From contig NZ_SMKW01000004.1 of the NCBI RefSeq assembly GCF_004348985.1, positions 186,001 to 250,000 on the forward strand: 64,000 nt of DNA, given 5' to 3'. The notes under the pieces were generated by a model. It ran no database searches, was not told the origin of the DNA, and worked only from the letters and a program-made list of their open reading frames with translations. The stretch is from Saccharopolyspora elongata (lineage in GTDB: Bacteria; Actinomycetota; Actinomycetes; Mycobacteriales; Pseudonocardiaceae). This document shows, in pieces, positions 62,937-64,000 of this stretch; positions within the stretch are counted from its first letter, which is position 1; each line of letters opens with the position of its first letter. Both the position numbers and the translations under genes were made by a program.

Positions 62937-63052
62937 CTTTCCCTGGTACCCCGAAGCGGCCCGCGCAATTCCGGAACGGTTGTGGAAGTGGTGCGCGCGG
63001 AGATATCGTCGGTTTGGTCAGTTGTCCAAGGCGATCGCCCAAGCGAGGTGTC

Positions 63053-63634
63053 ATGTCGGCCACGTCGGTGGAGCGGGGGCGCGATGTTCGTCGGCGGTTG
63101 CTGCGCGCGGCCGTCGAGCTCATCCCGGAACTCGGTTGGAATGCCGTCAGCACGCGTTCGGTCGCGGAACGTGCTGGTGTCACTCCCGGGCTTGTCCACT
63201 ACCACTTCTCGTCATTGCAGGCGCTCCTGCGCGAAGCAGTCGTTGATGCGATGAGTACCGAGTTGAGTTCCGTGCTTCCCGCTCTGGAGCAGGCCGAGGA
63301 CCTGGCCGCCGGACTCGACATGCTGGTGAGCCGACTCGACGCTTACGACGGAATGGATGCGGCCTCCTTGCTGTTCGTCGAGGCATATCTCGCCGCGACC
63401 AGGGATGAAGAACTGCGTGAAAGGCTTGCTGCGCAGCTCGGAGGGCTTCGGCGAGAGCTGGCGGCGTGGCTCGCCGAACACGGACACGGCGCGCCGGCTG
63501 CTACCGCGTCGATCCTGGCTGCGGCGGTGGATGGTGTGCTGCTGCACCGGGCGTTGATCCCGGATTCAGGTGCTGAGGAGTTGGCGCCGGTCTTGCGGCG
63601 ATTGGTCACCTCGCTCGACGAGCAAAGCGGGTAA
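63053..63634 (+). CDS. TetR-family regulator upstream of an FAD monooxygenase
   Basis: 193 residues from ATG 63053. HTH: VRRRLLRAAVELIPELGWNAVSTRSVAERAGVTPGLVHYHFSSLQALL; helical ligand domain follows. Twenty-one bases separate it from the next gene on the same strand, so they are probably co-transcribed and it regulates that monooxygenase. Confidence 0.9.
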   Translation: MSATSVERGRDVRRRLLRAAVELIPELGWNAVSTRSVAERAGVTPGLVHYHFSSLQALLREAVVDAMSTELSSVLPALEQAEDLAAGLDMLVSRLDAYDGMDAASLLFVEAYLAATRDEELRERLAAQLGGLRRELAAWLAEHGHGAPAATASILAAAVDGVLLHRALIPDSGAEELAPVLRRLVTSLDEQSG

Positions 63635-63655
63635 CACCAACGGAAGGCGGTGGAT

Positions 63656-64000
63656 GTGAAGGTCGTGATCTGCGGCGCGGGCATCGCGGGGCTCGCGCTG
63701 GCCGGCAGCCTGATGCACACGGGCATCGAGGTCGTGGTGGTGGAGCGGGCGAGACGTCCCCGCGAACAGGGTTACATGATCGATTTCTTCGGCCCGGGCT
63801 ACGACGCCGCAGAGCATTTGGGTGTGCTGCCGAGGTTGGTCGAGCTGGGATACCGCGTCGAGGAAGCGGCATACCTGGACGCAGCCGGTCGGCGTCGTGC
63901 GGGTCTGGGTTACGAACGGTTTGCTCGTTCACTGGGCGGCAGGCTGCTGAGCATCATGCGGCCTGATCTCGAACGGGCGCTCCGGGAGCACGTTTCGGAT
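63656..64000 (+). CDS. FAD-dependent monooxygenase, 5' part (runs off the window)
   Basis: 115 residues are visible from GTG 63656 (GGAAGG upstream). The FAD fingerprint VVICGAGIAGLALAGSL lies at the N-terminus, followed by VVVVERARRPREQGYMIDFFGPGYDAAEHLGVL and LLSIMRPDLERAL, typical of TetX-like/UbiH-like group A flavin hydroxylases. The rest lies beyond the window. Rifampicin- or tetracycline-modifying enzymes belong to this group, but the substrate cannot be told. Confidence 0.85.
   Translation, partial: MKVVICGAGIAGLALAGSLMHTGIEVVVVERARRPREQGYMIDFFGPGYDAAEHLGVLPRLVELGYRVEEAAYLDAAGRRRAGLGYERFARSLGGRLLSIMRPDLERALREHVSD

Noticed and set aside
1-64000. tRNA, rRNA genes and CRISPR arrays
   Set aside because: No cloverleaf with conserved GTTCGA-type arm, no rRNA stretches and no regularly spaced repeats were found by eye.

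Overview
The window is very GC-rich, with GTG and TTG starts, many start/stop overlaps of the ATGA or GTGA type, TetR-family regulators beside divergent catabolic genes, and IdeR/DmdR-type iron boxes. This points to an actinomycete, most likely of the Pseudonocardiaceae (Saccharopolyspora or Amycolatopsis-like); the genus is an inference. No rRNA, tRNA or CRISPR array was seen.

Layout. 1-5.3 kb: edge of a small tailoring cluster (end of a polytopic membrane protein, FAD monooxygenase, O-methyltransferase, TauD-type dioxygenase, MFS exporter). 5.7-10.7 kb: a tightly coupled three-gene operon of a WD40-KAP NTPase, a substrate-binding/VWA lipoprotein and a small membrane protein, a candidate signalling or conflict system. 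10.8-12.7 kb: an ECF sigma factor with a short N-terminus, an orphan GH3 C-terminal domain and small genes. 12.9-31.5 kb: an iron-regulated siderophore locus (DAHP synthase, MbtH, siderophore-interacting reductase, FecB/FecCD/ATPase uptake system, a 3481-residue C-A-T-E-C-A-T-E-C NRPS and an MFS exporter) with three iron boxes. 31.5-41.8 kb: a catabolic region with a ThDP enzyme and a long minus-strand operon (argininosuccinate-lyase-like enzyme, amino-acid ABC transporter, two CE4-type hydrolases, MmgE/PrpD protein), probably controlled by a divergent XRE-cupin regulator whose presumptive operator also occurs before the ThDP gene. 41.8-56.4 kb: P450/TetR, F420-type protein, DUF2867/TetR, SRPBCC/TetR, a double-RCK channel with a 50-residue acidic peptide, beta-lactamase-fold esterase, truncated amidohydrolase/TetR, HD protein, macrolide-type glycosyltransferase and a DinB-like protein. 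56.5-60.1 kb: a UvrA-like gene cut off by decayed mobile DNA (Tn3 transposase remnant and a frameshifted integrase-type transposase). 60.1-64 kb: ArsR/SDR pair, HtrA-like protease lipoprotein, TetR and the start of an FAD monooxygenase.

How parts work together. Under iron limitation, release of a DmdR/IdeR-like repressor from 12870-12888, 15288-15306 and 19555-19573 would turn on the aromatic precursor step, peptide assembly, export, re-uptake and reductive iron release. The NRPS has no thioesterase and ends in a condensation domain, and no aryl-acid or hydroxamate genes are present, so partner genes elsewhere are expected. The 31.9-41.1 kb block resembles a regulon for importing and cleaving an N-substituted amino acid. 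Two copies of a structured intergenic repeat, with compensatory stem changes, lie before the NRPS and inside the amino-acid transporter operon and are the least explained feature of the window.
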